From contig MU004186.1 of the NCBI GenBank assembly GCA_010093605.1, forward strand, positions 451,765 to 515,764: a stretch of DNA of 64,000 nucleotides, given 5' to 3'. Each line of letters begins with the position of its first letter. Position 1 is the first letter of the stretch. This DNA is from Lophium mytilinum (Eukaryota > Ascomycota > Dothideomycetes > Mytilinidiales > Mytilinidiaceae). Below are positions 36,048-47,850 of the stretch, piece by piece. The notes beneath the pieces are model-generated. The model searched no databases and was not told the origin of the DNA. It saw nothing but the letters and a program-made list of their open reading frames with translations. A program made the translations under genes and the position numbers.

Positions 36048-36747
36048 AATGCGTAATGTGAATTGGTGAAGGAGGTGAGAGGTGAAGAAGGACCAGAAGA
36101 TGGGCTTGTTTGGTCGCGACAAAGCGGCCCGCGCGCGTCGCGTTAGCGCGGCTTGGCGGGGCTAGTTAGTGCCACGCTTCGTGGGGCTTTTTCATGCAGG
36201 ACGGGGCTGCTTGCAGGTGTCGACGGGTTTCATGTGTCGACGGCTGAAGTGGCCTGGTATGGGGATTGATTGTTTATATTGCGCTCTTTGAAGTGTGTGG
36301 TACAGCTTCAAGGGACATCAAGTGGTGACGGACTACTGTTCCAGTATATACACTTTTTAAGAGTCTCACAATAGCAGGGAACATGTGACGTAAAGCTCCC
36401 GTCCTATGTGCCATCATGAGTCTGTGCAGACCCTTCTACCACAGCTTGTGGTGGCCTAGAAAAGTCAACGCATGCTTAGCAATATAGCTTGCACATCATG
36501 TCAGCGGGAGGTGAGAGCAAAGCTTCAGCACCGTGAGTGTTGGGAAGTCGTCAAAATATAATTGTGTACACAAGAACGCAACAAGCAAAACAAACCAGAC
36601 CCAAGCGTCTCAAACACCGTAATCGCCTCAAGTCAAAGAATCGAAGTCTCCACTTTTCTCATTCCCATTCCCATCCGTCGCAATGCGTTCATCTTCAACC
36701 CAAGCCCTTTCGGCTCCCGTTATGTATCTTCACCACTCTAGTATCAT
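36048..36747. other. intergenic
   Basis: This contains the promoter side of the Acinus-like gene and the 3' side of CPA1. GC-rich sequence next to the Acinus start (36120-36180) fits a housekeeping promoter. Nothing else is recognised. Confidence 0.45.
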
Positions 36748-38270
36748 CTAAGCTGCGGCAGCGATCGGGGTCGCTGTCGGGATGGATGGTACAATCGGCT
36801 CCGGAGCCGACTCAGCCTTGCCAGCCGCATATCCCTCAAATTCAACCATCTTGGGATGAACACCCACACGCTCCTTAGCGAGCAGGTCCACCAAGAGCGG
36901 GGAGGGCTTGTTGTCCTTGTCCGAGAACATGGCCTGGTGCTTCTTGTACTTCTCCACACTCTCAATGTAGCGGTCGAAGAGGTATGCCGAGTCCATTGGT
37001 CCGCCCTTAGCCTCCGGGTGGAATTGCGCGCTGAAAATGGGGCGCGAGTTGTGGATCATGCCCTCGTTGGACTGGTCGTTGAGGTTGGTGAAGTATTCGC
37101 GCCACTCCTCACCCAGGGTAGTTGGGTCAACAGCGTAGCCGTGGTTCTGGGACGTGATGTGGCATTGACCAGTGGTCAGGTCGAGGGCGGGGATGTTATG
37201 CGCACGGTTGCCATACTTGAGCTTGATAGTGCGGGCGCCAGAAGCGAGAGCAAGCAGTTGATGGCCCATGCATATGCCCATAATAGGGACTTGAGACGTC
37301 TCCATCAATTTGCGGAGGTTGTACACGGTGGCTTGGCAATGGGTGGGATCACCTGGCCCATTGGAGATAAAGACACCATCAAAGTGATGGGCGACCTTGT
37401 GGATCGGGTAGTCGTATGGGAAGCAAGTGACGCTGGCTCCACGGGCAACGAGACTGCGGAGAATGTTCTCCTTAACACCGCAGTCAATCAAAGCCACGTG
37501 CATATCTCCAAGGGCAGAGTGAACGTGGAAGGGGGCCTTGGTGCTGACTCGGCGAACCAAGTTAATGGCTTCAGGGTCGATGAATGCCTCGTCCTCGTCG
37601 GCATCATATTCCTCTCCAATGGTGATCCGGGCCAAAGATGAACCCTGCTCCCGGAGGTAAGTCACGATAGCACGGGTGTCTACTCCAGAGATGGCTGGAA
37701 CGCCCTCGCTTGCACACCACTCAGCCAAACTTTGAACAGCAGTCCAGTGACTATGCTGGACGGCATAGTCCTGGACAACAATACCCGCAGCCTGGATGTG
37801 TGGGGACTCGAAGTACCTGAGCAAGCCATGCTCGTCCCGGGCCGAGGAGGGGACTCCGTAGTTGCCAATGAGAGGCTGGGTGAAGACAAGGATTTGTCCG
37901 CGATAGGAGGGGTCGGTCATGGATTCGGGATAGCCAACGAGAGAGGTGGTGAAGACGGCTTCGCCAGAGATGTTCGATTTGGCGCCGAAGGATTTGCCGC
38001 TAAAGATTGGTCCATTCTGAAAAATGGCGGTGAGTGACGTGGAAACACAAGACACAGCCCCAGGTTGCAATTACACACCTTGATTGTGAACGTAGCCCGC
38101 TCAAGAGGAGCAGCAGGCGTCGCTCGCGCCCTCCTGTGTGGTTCTGGTACTTGACGGGGAGTGTTCTTCTCGACAGTGGCTAGGAATCGGGATTGCGTGC
38201 GAGTTTGGATCGCTCGTCCCAGGACACTGGCAGACCGCAATGGAGAAGGCTTAAAGACGTGGGCAAACAT
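36748..38270 (-). CDS. CPA1: arginine-specific carbamoyl-phosphate synthase, small (glutaminase) subunit, mitochondrial
   Basis: It releases ammonia from glutamine for carbamoyl phosphate synthesis in the arginine pathway, together with the large subunit (not in this window). Exons 38270-38079 and 38016-36748 give 486 residues; intron 38017-38078 is in phase. The N-terminus ([20 protein letters not shown], basic, no acidic residues) is a mitochondrial targeting sequence. CPSase small-chain domain: [23 protein letters not shown] in part, then [19 protein letters not shown]. Class I glutaminase domain: GPGDP, the nucleophile in [12 protein letters not shown] and the His/Glu pair in [10 protein letters not shown]. 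The triad is complete. An Ala/Pro-rich tail follows. Translation is expected to be controlled by the spliced upstream peptide at 38619-38322, whose stop lies 51 nt before this ATG. Confidence 0.97.
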
Positions 38271-38321
38271 GTTGAGTGGAGAGTACTGTAATAATGTGTA
38301 TTCGCTTGGGCGTAAGGGATT

Positions 38322-38619
38322 TCAATTCGCGGAAGCCTTCCACAGATGGTCTGGAGGGTGGTTAGCTGGTAGCTAGATGTCAAGATAGCACCACGCCCGG
38401 CGGCATACCTGAGATGTAGTCCTACAGAGATATCAATTAGCCATGATTTATACAACAGAAGGACTTTGAGGAAGAATGTGCAAGCGTGAAGAGCGGAGAA
38501 GCACAGTGGTCGCTGGAAGGGCGCGGTGGGCACTTGGGGTGTGATCCGGGCGATAAGAGGATGAGTCGTGCGGCTGGCGGACGTACCTGGGAAGTGAAGA
38601 GGGTCTGAACAGCACGCAT
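38322..38619 (-). CDS. AAP: arginine attenuator peptide (AAP) upstream ORF of CPA1, assembled from three exons
   Basis: In fungi this nascent peptide stalls ribosomes at its own stop codon when arginine is abundant, which lowers CPA1/arg-2 translation. Here it is split: exon 38619-38587 (11 codons, MRAVQTLFTSQ), a 13-nt exon 38421-38409 (DYIS plus one base) and exon 38350-38322 (DHLWKASAN, stop TGA). Spliced, it is 24 residues, the length of the Neurospora peptide, with the conserved core FTSQDYISDHLW and the critical Asp12. Intron 38422-38586 has donor GTACGT, branch-like GCTAATT and acceptor TGTAG. Intron 38351-38408 has GTATGC, GCTAACC and CCAG. Both are in phase. If intron 1 is retained, the frame continues from TSQ into VRPPAARL and ends at 38437 without the stall core. 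Confidence 0.93.
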
Positions 38620-39656
38620 AAGCGCGATAGGGGGAACCGGTGGGAGTTGAAGAGGGCGAGCTTGGGCTCTGGCAGGCGGGATGGCAGCTGTGATGGTTCG
38701 GGCAAGCTTTGTTGAAGAGACTTGCTGTGACTATCACGAGAACGACGAAGGCAAGCGGGGGCCCGCCAAGCGTGGCTAGGATAGTGGAGGGATGACGGAA
38801 GCCCACTGAAATTTTCGCACCTCACGCAGCCTCCACATATGCACCTGAGAAAACTCTGAACACCAGCTCCAGTGAAGTATGGCCGCAGGACGCAGTGCCG
38901 GCGCTGGGGCCGATTGGGTGAATGCAATTGGCGTTTGGCATGCTCGTTGAGTGCCACCTTTCGCAGCAATCCAAGGGCCAGTGCTCGAGTCTCAGAATAG
39001 AACAAAGCCTTCACACAAAGACCCCTTTCTTTTCTAGTCAGTAACATAGTTCCATTCCTGTAATGCTGTTATCTATCCTCGATAAAGAGCGAGTGCCGCG
39101 CCGTCCTACCCTTGTGACATCCAGGAGGAGAGTTGACGCAGCTGCAGCTCGTCCACCAATCACAGTGCTCATATATGTGTGGCCCATTCACAGACAAGGG
39201 TCGTCTTCCATCTGTGTTCGTTATTGTTCTGTCGGAGAGAATATGAGAGGCGTTTCTTTGCTGAATCTAGGATCAACTGCAACTGGAAATTCAGGCTTGA
39301 ATGATTTTGAGAGCCTTATAGAAGAAAATAACGTCTCATGCCCAACTGCATTTTTCTTTGAAGGGTAATGCTGTTGGGGGTTGTATTGCTAGTTTACATG
39401 TTGTTCCGAGTGATGAGTTGCAGTTTTTTGAGAGCCCATTGAGGAACTTCAGACATTGACAGGCAAGCATACCGACCGATTGCATAAAGCAGAACTTTCA
39501 TGAGTATGTACATCCATACTTAAGTATACCAAGAGTCATCAGCTCACAAACTTCGACATCTTGAGCTTGTCACTGGCGGCAGTGGTAAGAACCCCAAAAC
39601 GATTTTGCTTTATGCATGACCTCTAGGTCGTCTCCTTCAGTCTAACACACCCATCA
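38620..39656. other. intergenic
   Basis: This is the promoter side of CPA1 and the 3' side of the beta-glucosidase gene. Frames here are short and without domains. The CPA1 transcript leader probably starts within the first few hundred bases. Nothing further is recognised. Confidence 0.45.
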
Positions 39657-42052
39657 TTACACAGTCAACGTCCCCGTCAGCCTCCCATCCCTCGAACTCG
39701 CACCAACCGTGATCCCAAATTCCCCACTCGGGACCACCCAGCTAGCACCATTCCAATAGCTCAAATCCTTCCTCCTGAGCTCGAACTTCGCAGTCCCACT
39801 CGAACCAGCCGCTAGGCTTAGTTTCGCGAATCCTCTAAGCTGCTTCGGCGGGGAAGATGGAGCAGATGATGGGAGTGTAACGTAGAGTTGGGCCACTTCA
39901 GCGCCAGTGACGCTCCCGGAATTTGTGATTGTCGCGGTGACAGTCGCTACGATATCGAAAAGATCCCCAGCAGAGGTGCTCGATGCGGGTCCAGATGTTG
40001 CTGAGGAAGTGATGCTGAGAGCGGAGTAGGTGAAGTTCGTGTATGCTATTACATCTATTAGTATGAAGTCGTGAACCCCGCGATGCCGCAGACAGTGTGA
40101 AGTAGACGCCGAGAGATTCATGAACAGAGCTAGCACTTACATAGACCGAAACCGAATTCAAATCTCGGCGAAATACTGTTCTTATCAAAATGCCTGTAGT
40201 CGATATACAACCCTTCCGAGAAATTGTCATCCCCCGAGACAACTGATGTACCATAGTCCGCTACTGTTTTCGCTATTGTAAAGGGTAGCTTTCCGCTCGG
40301 GGCTGTAGAGCCGTATAGTACGTCTACGAGTCCGTTTCCACTTTCTTGCCCGGGCAGTCCTGCCCAAACCACAGCTTTGACATTGTCTAGCGCGATGATG
40401 GATTCCAGGATTATCGGCCCAACGCTATGAATCACCACGATCGTATTTGCGTTGACAGCAGCCACCGCTTTCACGAGGTCGTTGCCGCTATGCCATGGGT
40501 CGAGGTTGTTGCGGTCACCAGCATTTGTCTCCACAGTGATGTAGCCCTCACCTGAGTCGGCAGTGATGAACACAATGGCAGTGGCAGCAGCAGAAGCTGC
40601 GGAGGCACCCGCGGTGGTGGAGTCGGTGGTCGACGTCGATAGAGTCGTGCCATCGGCTGACGCTTGCGTTTTGATAGCGTCGAGGGGCGCCACGAGGTAA
40701 GGAAACTCTGCAGTTCCTGAGCCCCAGCCCATCGCAAGAGTTCCGGTATTGCACTGACGATCAGCACAAGAATTGATGCCGTTGGGATTCTGAATGGCGT
40801 CGGAGCCAATGATGGCCAGACTGGCTGGTTTCTTCAATGGAAGCGCATTGTTGGTGTTCTTCAGCAGGACAATCCCATCTCTAGCAATTGCCCTTGCGAC
40901 AGTTTTGTGTGTGCCTTGGACGTCGTGTGTTCCAATGTTCCATGAATCGAACGAAGCGGTTGGATATCCGCTATCCTGTCCTAAGAGGTACCATGCTGCG
41001 AGAATCCTCTTCACCATGTCATCGACACGGGATTGAGAGACTTGGTTGCTGCTGATAGCACTTGTGAGTGCGGGTCCCCAGAGCACATTACCTTTGTTGA
41101 AGTCAGATCCTGGCATCGTCATGTCCATACCACTGTTTGCGCTTCCTGCAGTCGTATGCTGTGCATTCCAATCCGACATAACATAACCTTGGAACCCAAG
41201 CTCGCCTTTCAGGATCCCATTCAGCAGCTTGTCATTCTCACACGCGAAGGTGCTATTGACTTTGTTGTAGGAGCACATGAAGGACGCAACTTTGGCTTGG
41301 ACAGCGTCCGCGAATGGCCAGAGATACAGCTCATGCATCGTTCGGTCGTCAATGTTTGAGCTCATGGTCTCCCGATTGTGCTCTTGCTCGTTCCCAATGA
41401 AGTGCTTTGCGCAAGCTTGGACGCCTGCACCTTGCATGCCGGTGATGGTTTGTTGCATAGCGATGCCGGTCAAATACGGATCTGGTGAGAAGCCCTCCCA
41501 GTTTCGGCCGCCTTGCGGAATCTTCCCCAGGGGTCCCGCCACCGGTCCGAGTTGTACATGAATCCCTAATGCCTTTGCTTCTTCGCCGAGGGCGGCACCA
41601 CGCTGGTTCATAAGAGCTGTATCCCAAGTAGCTGCTGCTTGGATTCCGGCCGGTAAGGCGGTAACGCCGTCCACATAACGCACCCCTAGAGGGCCATCCT
41701 GGAGGCACAGAGATGGGTAGTTGATCGAGCTGACGGCTGCCGTGTTTCCCACGCATTTGCCGCCTTGCCACCCGACGCCAGTGACGATGTTGATCTTGTC
41801 GGAAGAGGAGAGTTTAGCAAGGGCGGCGGTGGCTTTGCTGTACGCTGATTCCCAGTCGCCGACCGTACGCTTGGTTTCATGGACTGCAAAACAACGTCAA
41901 TATTTTCCCCTTTTATGGAGAGGCGGGATTTGAACAGCTAGTAGGTTCATGAAGTTCTAAGAAAAGTGCCGAAACCTAAGATTGATATACTTACAAGGTG
42001 AGCTAGTTACTAAGGTAGCAACTGCCAATGCTTGAAGAAGGTAGGCCCGCAT
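39657..42052 (-). CDS. secreted beta-glucosidase, glycoside hydrolase family 3
   Basis: It hydrolyses terminal beta-glucosyl residues of cello-oligosaccharides or related glucans outside the cell. Exons 42052-41995, 41883-40141 and 40045-39657, with introns 41884-41994 (111 nt) and 40046-40140 (95 nt), give 729 residues. The start at 42052 gives the signal peptide MRAYLLQALAVATLVTS; an in-frame ATG at 42082 would add ten residues. Family 3 landmarks: QDGPLGVRYVDGVTALPAG, the substrate loop CAKHFIGNEQEHNRE, the nucleophile Asp in GYVMSDWNAQH (about residue 255), the C-terminal domain GIVLLKNTNNALPL, AGLPGQESGNGLVDVLYG, FEFGFGLSYTNF across the last intron, and a fibronectin-III-like end. The first intron contains a fragment related to a dispersed repeat (see 41921-41970). 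Confidence 0.94.
41921..41970 (-). repeat. repeat fragment, copy C, inside beta-glucosidase intron 1
   Basis: About 50 bp on the minus strand (starting GGCACTTTTCTTAGAACTTC) aligns with the centre of the conserved fragments at about 42524-42680 and 61306-61470, with one small gap and mostly transition differences. It carries stops in the related reading frame. It is short, so shared origin is probable but not certain. Confidence 0.5.
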
Positions 42053-44581
42053 CTTGAAGCCACTTTTAGACCAGCGTACCATGATATGCTGAGGAGGTTT
42101 CAATCCCACAATTCAAATGGGCGTGCACCCTATTTAGCATATTGTTGAAGTCTCGGCTCGGAGCGATCAATAACGTCAATGCAAGTAGATGAGAGTTATA
42201 TTCCAGGGGGAAGATTCTTAAGACCATGCAAGCATTAGTGGTAGAACCATCCCAGCAAATGATCACATAAGTTCGGGATATGGTGCTTTGTATATATTGC
42301 CGGGATGGAGTACGGCCCGGAGCTCCATGCGCTGCGGATCCTAGGCAGGGGCGTGTCCCCCTTGTTTCCAATGAAACTCTACAAAGACAAAGTCACGAGC
42401 TTCATGACGGACGGTTCTTCCTTGGTTAGTGTAGGACGGTTTGATTTCCTTATCGAAGCTTGGCGAAACTGGGCTTTGGGTAAAACATACTGAATGACCA
42501 CTTTCCAAATTATTACAATACCTTGTCATAGACATCCGTACGTTCGTTCACAGCTGCTTGATGAGCCTGATAGTATTCTAGGCGTTCCGGATAAGAGAGA
42601 AGTACGGCATTTTGGACAGCTAATAAACCCATGAAGCTACTCCAGAAAGTGCCAGCATGATGTATGCAGATTGAAAGGGCATGTCCTGCCCCCAGATTAT
42701 AGGACGTGGGAGCCCCATAGATAGTAGGAGGGAAGCGTACGAGTATCAATGACAAGGCACTGTAGTGCCTTGAAGGATGAAGGTGAACAGAAGGAACAGC
42801 GGAGGACATACTTTTGGGAGGATGATTGGACGTTTTCGGTTTTCTACGTTAGCGATAGAGCAAGAAAGAGTTTCTCTTCCATTTTGCTCAAAGTGGTCCA
42901 TGTTCGCTCTGCCAACTCAAGATATCGATTTGGAGAAGCGACCACACTTACGTGGGTCCATTATCCGCAGAAGGCCATGTTTCAAATGCATCACATTCAA
43001 CTACATCAGATATAGACTCAGTGAATAATTACCGCTAGTTATACGATCAAACGTTGTGAAGGAAGGCGATAGGGTAATATTGCGCTCGTCTAAGTAGTGG
43101 TGCATTTAGCGATTGAAGTATTTAGTAGTTTGGGGGCAGCACAAACCTTTGATAGTTCTAACGGCTTTTGAAAAAGAGTCAACTTGGCAACTGGTTGCGC
43201 ATTTCTATACGCTTCTCTAAAACTGGGCTAGACCATAGTCATACGCTGCCGGGCGATGTCCTAGTATCGCTAGAATCCTCAGGTGGTAGTTCGGCTCAAT
43301 GCGAGAGCCAACTTGCGGATCAAGCGAGCGACTGAAGAGGTGGGTTACTAGCGGAACTTCTATTTGGCATCAGACGCTTCATGGTTGCATAGGTCGGGTA
43401 AGATGAGCGGCAGTCAAATGAAAAAGCAATCAATACCACATCTGGGGCCAGAGGCTGTTATATTGATGATGGTGAGGAAGCCAAATAATGAACGGAGAGA
43501 GGAAGGATACACACTAGATGCTGAGTAAGCCTGCGAGAGAGGGAGGGGCCCGACAACGTACTAGTTTGTAGCTACCAGCAGAACAGTCCGAGCTTGTTTA
43601 TGCAAAGGAAGGGCCGGTCAGAGTCAGGTCTCCAAATAGCTACATGCTCGAGATCTTTTGATGCAGGTATTCTACTGCAAGACGGTTTGGCCGCGTCACA
43701 TGGAACCGAGAAATAATAGACTTATGAGAGCTATGGCACTGTGGACATCCCCTACATTTCTTTTCGGTCTCTTTTCTGCTGCCCTTTGCAGCTTGTGCAT
43801 CAATGTTCGAGGTTGGAATACCTCTACTCTATCTTCTCTTGAGTCTCATTTGCTTCATGTTCACTTGCTTTCTTCTGTCTTTATCACTGATTCTTGCAAA
43901 CAGCAAGAGGAAAGAAAGACGTGGCAGCTTTTGCGGCGACTTGTCGGAAAAAGAGCAAGAGAGTAGGCCGTGAGGGGTGCTCCGGTCAATACCCTTCTCA
44001 TCTGGGTTGTGACAGATTGCCTTATCAGCCCGGCGTCCTCGCAAAACACAGAGCATTCGAAATATTTTGGCGGACGTGTGTGTGAATAGTCGATAAAGTC
44101 AATCATCCCCCGACCATGCTTCTGGAAGTTGCAAATTCATAAGGTCGGAACAAGCCGTCCATCCACTTCAGCCTTGAGACGTCATCCCCATCGAGACAAT
44201 GGTGTGGAGTCATGAACGCAGTCGGTAGTAATTGGCTGTATTCTCGTAAGTATTCTGGTTGCCTCAAAATTGAAACCAATGAGGTTGGACGTGGCGTTCG
44301 TAGGTTTACACGATTGTTAATACACTCTTGCATTGTATCGCTCGTTGGAATATTCTTGTCTGGTGATGGTTATTTGCTTGCTTGTCCAGATAGCTGGACA
44401 TGCGGTATTGCTACAGGTAACACACCAATCATGATGATGTCAAGAGGGGTATTTCCGCTACCTCCGGGGGTGCTGACTTTTTTTTTAACATATTGAACCT
44501 AAAGCCAGCCAAAAACTCTTCAAAAGCAGATATACACTCTTAAGCCCTTCAATTCCTCAATCCATCCAATCATCTCCCACA
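42053..44581. other. gene-poor region with repeat-derived sequence
   Basis: These 2.5 kb separate the beta-glucosidase from the SDR gene. The only structured part is the fragment at 42513-42809. The rest has short frames, no domains and no RNA gene that I can see. Composition is AT-richer than the flanking genes. Confidence 0.5.
42513..42809 (-). pseudogene. protein-coding fragment of an unrecognised repeated family, copy A
   Basis: The minus-strand frame ends HHAGTFWSSFMGLLAVQNA, then VLLSYPERLEYYQAHQAAVNE, before a stop at 42513. The same sequence, read in the same frame, recurs at about 61306-61470 (DTVWSGLMSLPVFQNAELL, then a stop, then KYYEAPHAAVNEC). Conservation at the protein level suggests it was once coding. 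I do not recognise the family. No complete upstream exon chain could be built: a possible 5' exon near 42800-42960 joins out of phase. It may be the 3' end of a decayed gene or of a mobile element. Confidence 0.5.
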
Positions 44582-45560
44582 ATGCCCCCTTCCGGTCTCG
44601 CAATCCTCATCGGCGCCGGGCCCAATACTGTACCCCCCCTCCCCTCCCTCCATTCTTTACCTAGTAAAAACTAACCCCATCCCCCAAGGGCGCCGGCATC
44701 GCACGCATCCTCTCCCACCCTTCCCACGGCAACCTCGCCGTCGCCCTCCTCGCCCGCCGCCCCGAACCACTGCACGACCTCTGCGCCTCCCTGCGCAAAT
44801 CCTCCCCGAACGCCGTCCTCGAAGCGTTCCCCACCGACACGTCGCCAGCCTCCCTAAAGAAAGCATTCGCGGACATCAAAGCCCATGACAGCTTCAAGGG
44901 GCTGAAACTGCAGATGGCGGTGTACAGCGTCAAGCACAGCAGCCGCAAGCCGTTCATGGACGAGACGTATGACGTGAGTACTCCCCCCAAACCGCAACTA
45001 GGAAACCTCAGATCTCGGAGGCGTTGGTTAAGCATCCACTAATCGCGCGGGCGGACAGGAGTTCACAGAGTCCCTAGAGACATATGTCGGCGGCGCCTTC
45101 ACGTTCGCGCAAGAGTCGCTGAAGCGCTTTTTCGCGGATCATGGGGAGACGCCGCTCTCCGAAGGCGCGGAGAAGAAGGGAGTGAGTAATCTACTTGACC
45201 GCCTCTACTACTCCAAACATTTTAGGTATCCAGAAACTAACGAGTTGATATCAGACGCTCATCTTCACCGGCACGCTAGGCGCGCTCCGCTGCAGCGCGC
45301 AATACGCCGCGTATGGCGCGGGGCGGGCGTCGGTGCGGCAGCTGGCGCAGACGCTGGCGCGGGAGATGAGTGAGAAGGGGGTGCATGTTGTGCATACGAT
45401 TGCGAACGGGGCGATAGCGGATGAGGAGGGGCCGGATCAGAAGAGTGGGAGGAAGATGAGTGCCGAGGCGGTGGGGGAGACGTATTTATGGTTGCATAAG
45501 CAGCAGCCGTGCTTGTGGACGCATGAGTTGGATATGAGGCCTGCTTGCGAGAAGTTTTAG
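44582..45560 (+). CDS. short-chain dehydrogenase/reductase family protein
   Basis: This is an NAD(P)-binding Rossmann protein of the SDR superfamily. Exons 44582-44629, 44689-44973, 45059-45181 and 45255-45560 give 253 residues; the start follows a good context (CCCACAATG). The cofactor loop is ILIGAGPNTGAGIARIL, completed across intron 44630-44688, a variant of TGxxxGIG. Where classical members have YxxxK, this one reads YAAYGAGRAS, so the lysine is replaced by arginine. The C-terminal part VRQLAQTLAREMSEKGVHVVH and ANGAIADEEGP fits a subgroup of fungal SDRs of unknown substrate. Codons are very GC-rich. It is followed in the same direction by a FAD oxidoreductase. Confidence 0.88.
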
Positions 45561-46148
45561 GATGGGTTATAGGGAGGGGTACTGGGGGCCTTATAGGGGG
45601 GTGGGGTGATGTTTGAGTCGTTGAGGGATTAGGCGAGAAGGATGCTAGAAGTGTCGCGTGAGAGAAGGGAGGTTTGAATAACAGCTTATTTGAAACCTTT
45701 TCAAAAGTGTTTCTGCCCTACTAGGAAATGGTGTGGCTGTCAATAGTATAGGCCGCGAGCTTACTCTACTTCCGTCGAAAGTAGTAATGATATGATGATA
45801 AAGTAACTAACAACGCCAGATTTGGAATTTTTAATGGACGCACACAAGCCCTCATATAGTTCCCTTTATCAACGTAATTATGGAGAATAGGCTCCTGAAG
45901 CGCCAATAACAAGGTCCACCCTAATTGTCTAGCTACCGCATCCATCGCCTAATCTGACTAAGCCCTAGTCCCACAAGTACCAATGCTCCTGTCTCAACCA
46001 GTAATACTTCGAGATTATACGCCAGCTTATAAGTAATACGCTACATTATCTACTTCTTATATGCCACTCTCCCCGCTACTTTACTTTCCCTATTGTCCCA
46101 ATTATATTTCACTCATAATTTCATCCAATCTCCGTCAATACACCGAAA
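45561..46148. other. intergenic
   Basis: This is AT-rich DNA between two genes in the same direction. It includes the probable promoter of the FAD oxidoreductase, with a pyrimidine-rich leader at 46050-46130. Nothing else is seen. Confidence 0.45.
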
Positions 46149-47773
46149 ATGGAAACCATAACGTCCCTCCTCCTCCCCAGCGAGCTCTTCCTCCCCTCTG
46201 ACCCCCTCTACCACTCTCTCTCTCGTGTCTGGTCTGCCCAGAAAGAGCTCTTCCCCCGCGTCGTCGCCCGCCCCGCGACCCTCGCCTCCCTCTCCCGCCT
46301 CCTCGCAGCTCTCAACGAGACAGAACTCGATTTCGCCATTCGCGGCGGCGGCTGCGGTTCCGCGTCCGCCACGGATGTTCTTATCAACTTAGAAGCCTTC
46401 TCCGATTTCAAGTTCGACAAAGAGACCGAAACAGTGATCCTAGGGGCGGGGCAAGTATGGAGCAGTGTGGATCGCAAGATGGAAGAGGAAGCCAAAGGTT
46501 ATGCCGGTACGAGATCTCTCTGTGTCGTGCTCCTAGTTCCTCGTACTAAACAAGACGCGTAGTCGTTAGTGCTCGAACCGGGTGTGTTGGTGTTGGTGGG
46601 AGCATACTCCAGGGCGGTGCGGTTTCTTGGATCTCGTCCGAATACGGGATGGGATCTGACCCGCATAACATGCTGGACGCGCAGATTGTGAAAATGGATG
46701 GGACAGTCCTGTGGGCGTCTGAAGAGGCGGAGCTGCTATGGGCGCTGCGAGGCGGTGGTGGGAACTTTGGAGGTGAGTGGAATTCGCTATGTTCGTCATT
46801 CTAGACATAAACGCTGATTTGTTGATGAAAAAGCGGTTACGGCGTTCAAGCTTAGGGCGTATAAGTATCCATCCGAGATTTATAGCGGCATGATCATGTA
46901 CTCTCGCTCCGCTCTGCCTGCTCTTGCAAAAGGTGTTGCTGCGTTTGCGGACCGGTGCCACGATGCCAAGATGGCGATGCACTTCTTCTGTCTTGACCTG
47001 ACGCAGGGTGCGTTTACTGGACAGCCATCGCAGCCGGGGGTCGCGCTTCTTGTGTATGATGCGCATGGCGAAGAGCATGGCCGGAGCGAGGCGGGTTTCA
47101 AGTGGGCACTGGAGATCGAAGGCGCGACTGATACGACGAAATTGATGAGCTTGCGGGAGATCAGTCAGACGGGTGGTGAGCTTGAACTGCAACAGGATAA
47201 TATTGTGCGAAACGTACTGACTGAAGCAACACAGACAATCTCGACGCACTGAGGGGACTCACGAACCAGATGATGACTGCCATTACGATCCCTGAACTTG
47301 ACGAAGCAATGATATATAGGACGTGGAATTGGTTTGATGAATTGTTGGCGGCGGAACCAGCGCTCAGTGCTGGGACGTTCGTTTTGGTAGAGCTCATGCA
47401 GAGGGTATGAATTCTCTCTCTGCTCTTTTTTCAATGACCGAGACTGACAATAGCACAGCCGGCTTTCAACTCGAACAAATCCGGAGAAGACACCGCATGG
47501 CCTCGTCCGAGTAATCGTCATATCATGCAACTAGGGTGCGGCGGTCTGAAAAGCTGCTCGCCAAACGTCCATGCGAAAGCCGTGAAAGGACTTGCAGACG
47601 CGCAAACCACAATCTGCCCGGAGAGTAAAGCTTCAGATGTGATGCCAAGAGACTTCGAAGTGTTCCACGACCCCAAAGCCATGTTTGGCGCGAATTGGGA
47701 GAAGTTGGTCAAAGTAAAGAAAGCGGTGGATCCGAAAGGAAGACTGAGAGGGGCATTTGAAATTCCAACATAA
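46149..47773 (+). CDS. FAD-linked oxidoreductase, berberine-bridge-enzyme-like (PCMH-type FAD domain)
   Basis: Members oxidise alcohols, sugars or secondary metabolites with a bound FAD. Exons 46149-46506, 46563-46772, 46834-47175, 47235-47404 and 47459-47773, with introns of 54-61 nt, give 464 residues. The FAD domain is seen as VVARPATLASLSRLLAALNE, FAIRGGGCGSASATDVLINL, VVSARTGCVGVGGSILQGG across intron 1, and ELLWALRGGGGNFGAVTAFK across intron 2. The family's usual covalent flavin histidine (RxGGH) is a cysteine here (RGGGC). There is no signal peptide, so it is probably intracellular. The C-terminal end (NWEKLVKVKKAVDPKGRLRG) is typical of the family. Its stop is 77 bp from the stop of the convergent lysine-rich gene. 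Confidence 0.9.
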
Positions 47774-47850
47774 GCATGGTATAGCAGATAGATATCCAAT
47801 AAATGGAATGAGACGAGGCACCGTCAACCGTAAAAGATGTCCTGTGCCGC

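Noticed and set aside
35166-36056. 296-codon plus-strand frame opposite the Acinus-like gene
   Set aside because: Product of the repetitive Pro/Glu-rich linker read in antisense.
38437-38619. 60-codon unspliced frame starting at the AAP ATG
   Set aside because: Reads into intron 1; the spliced form restores the conserved peptide.
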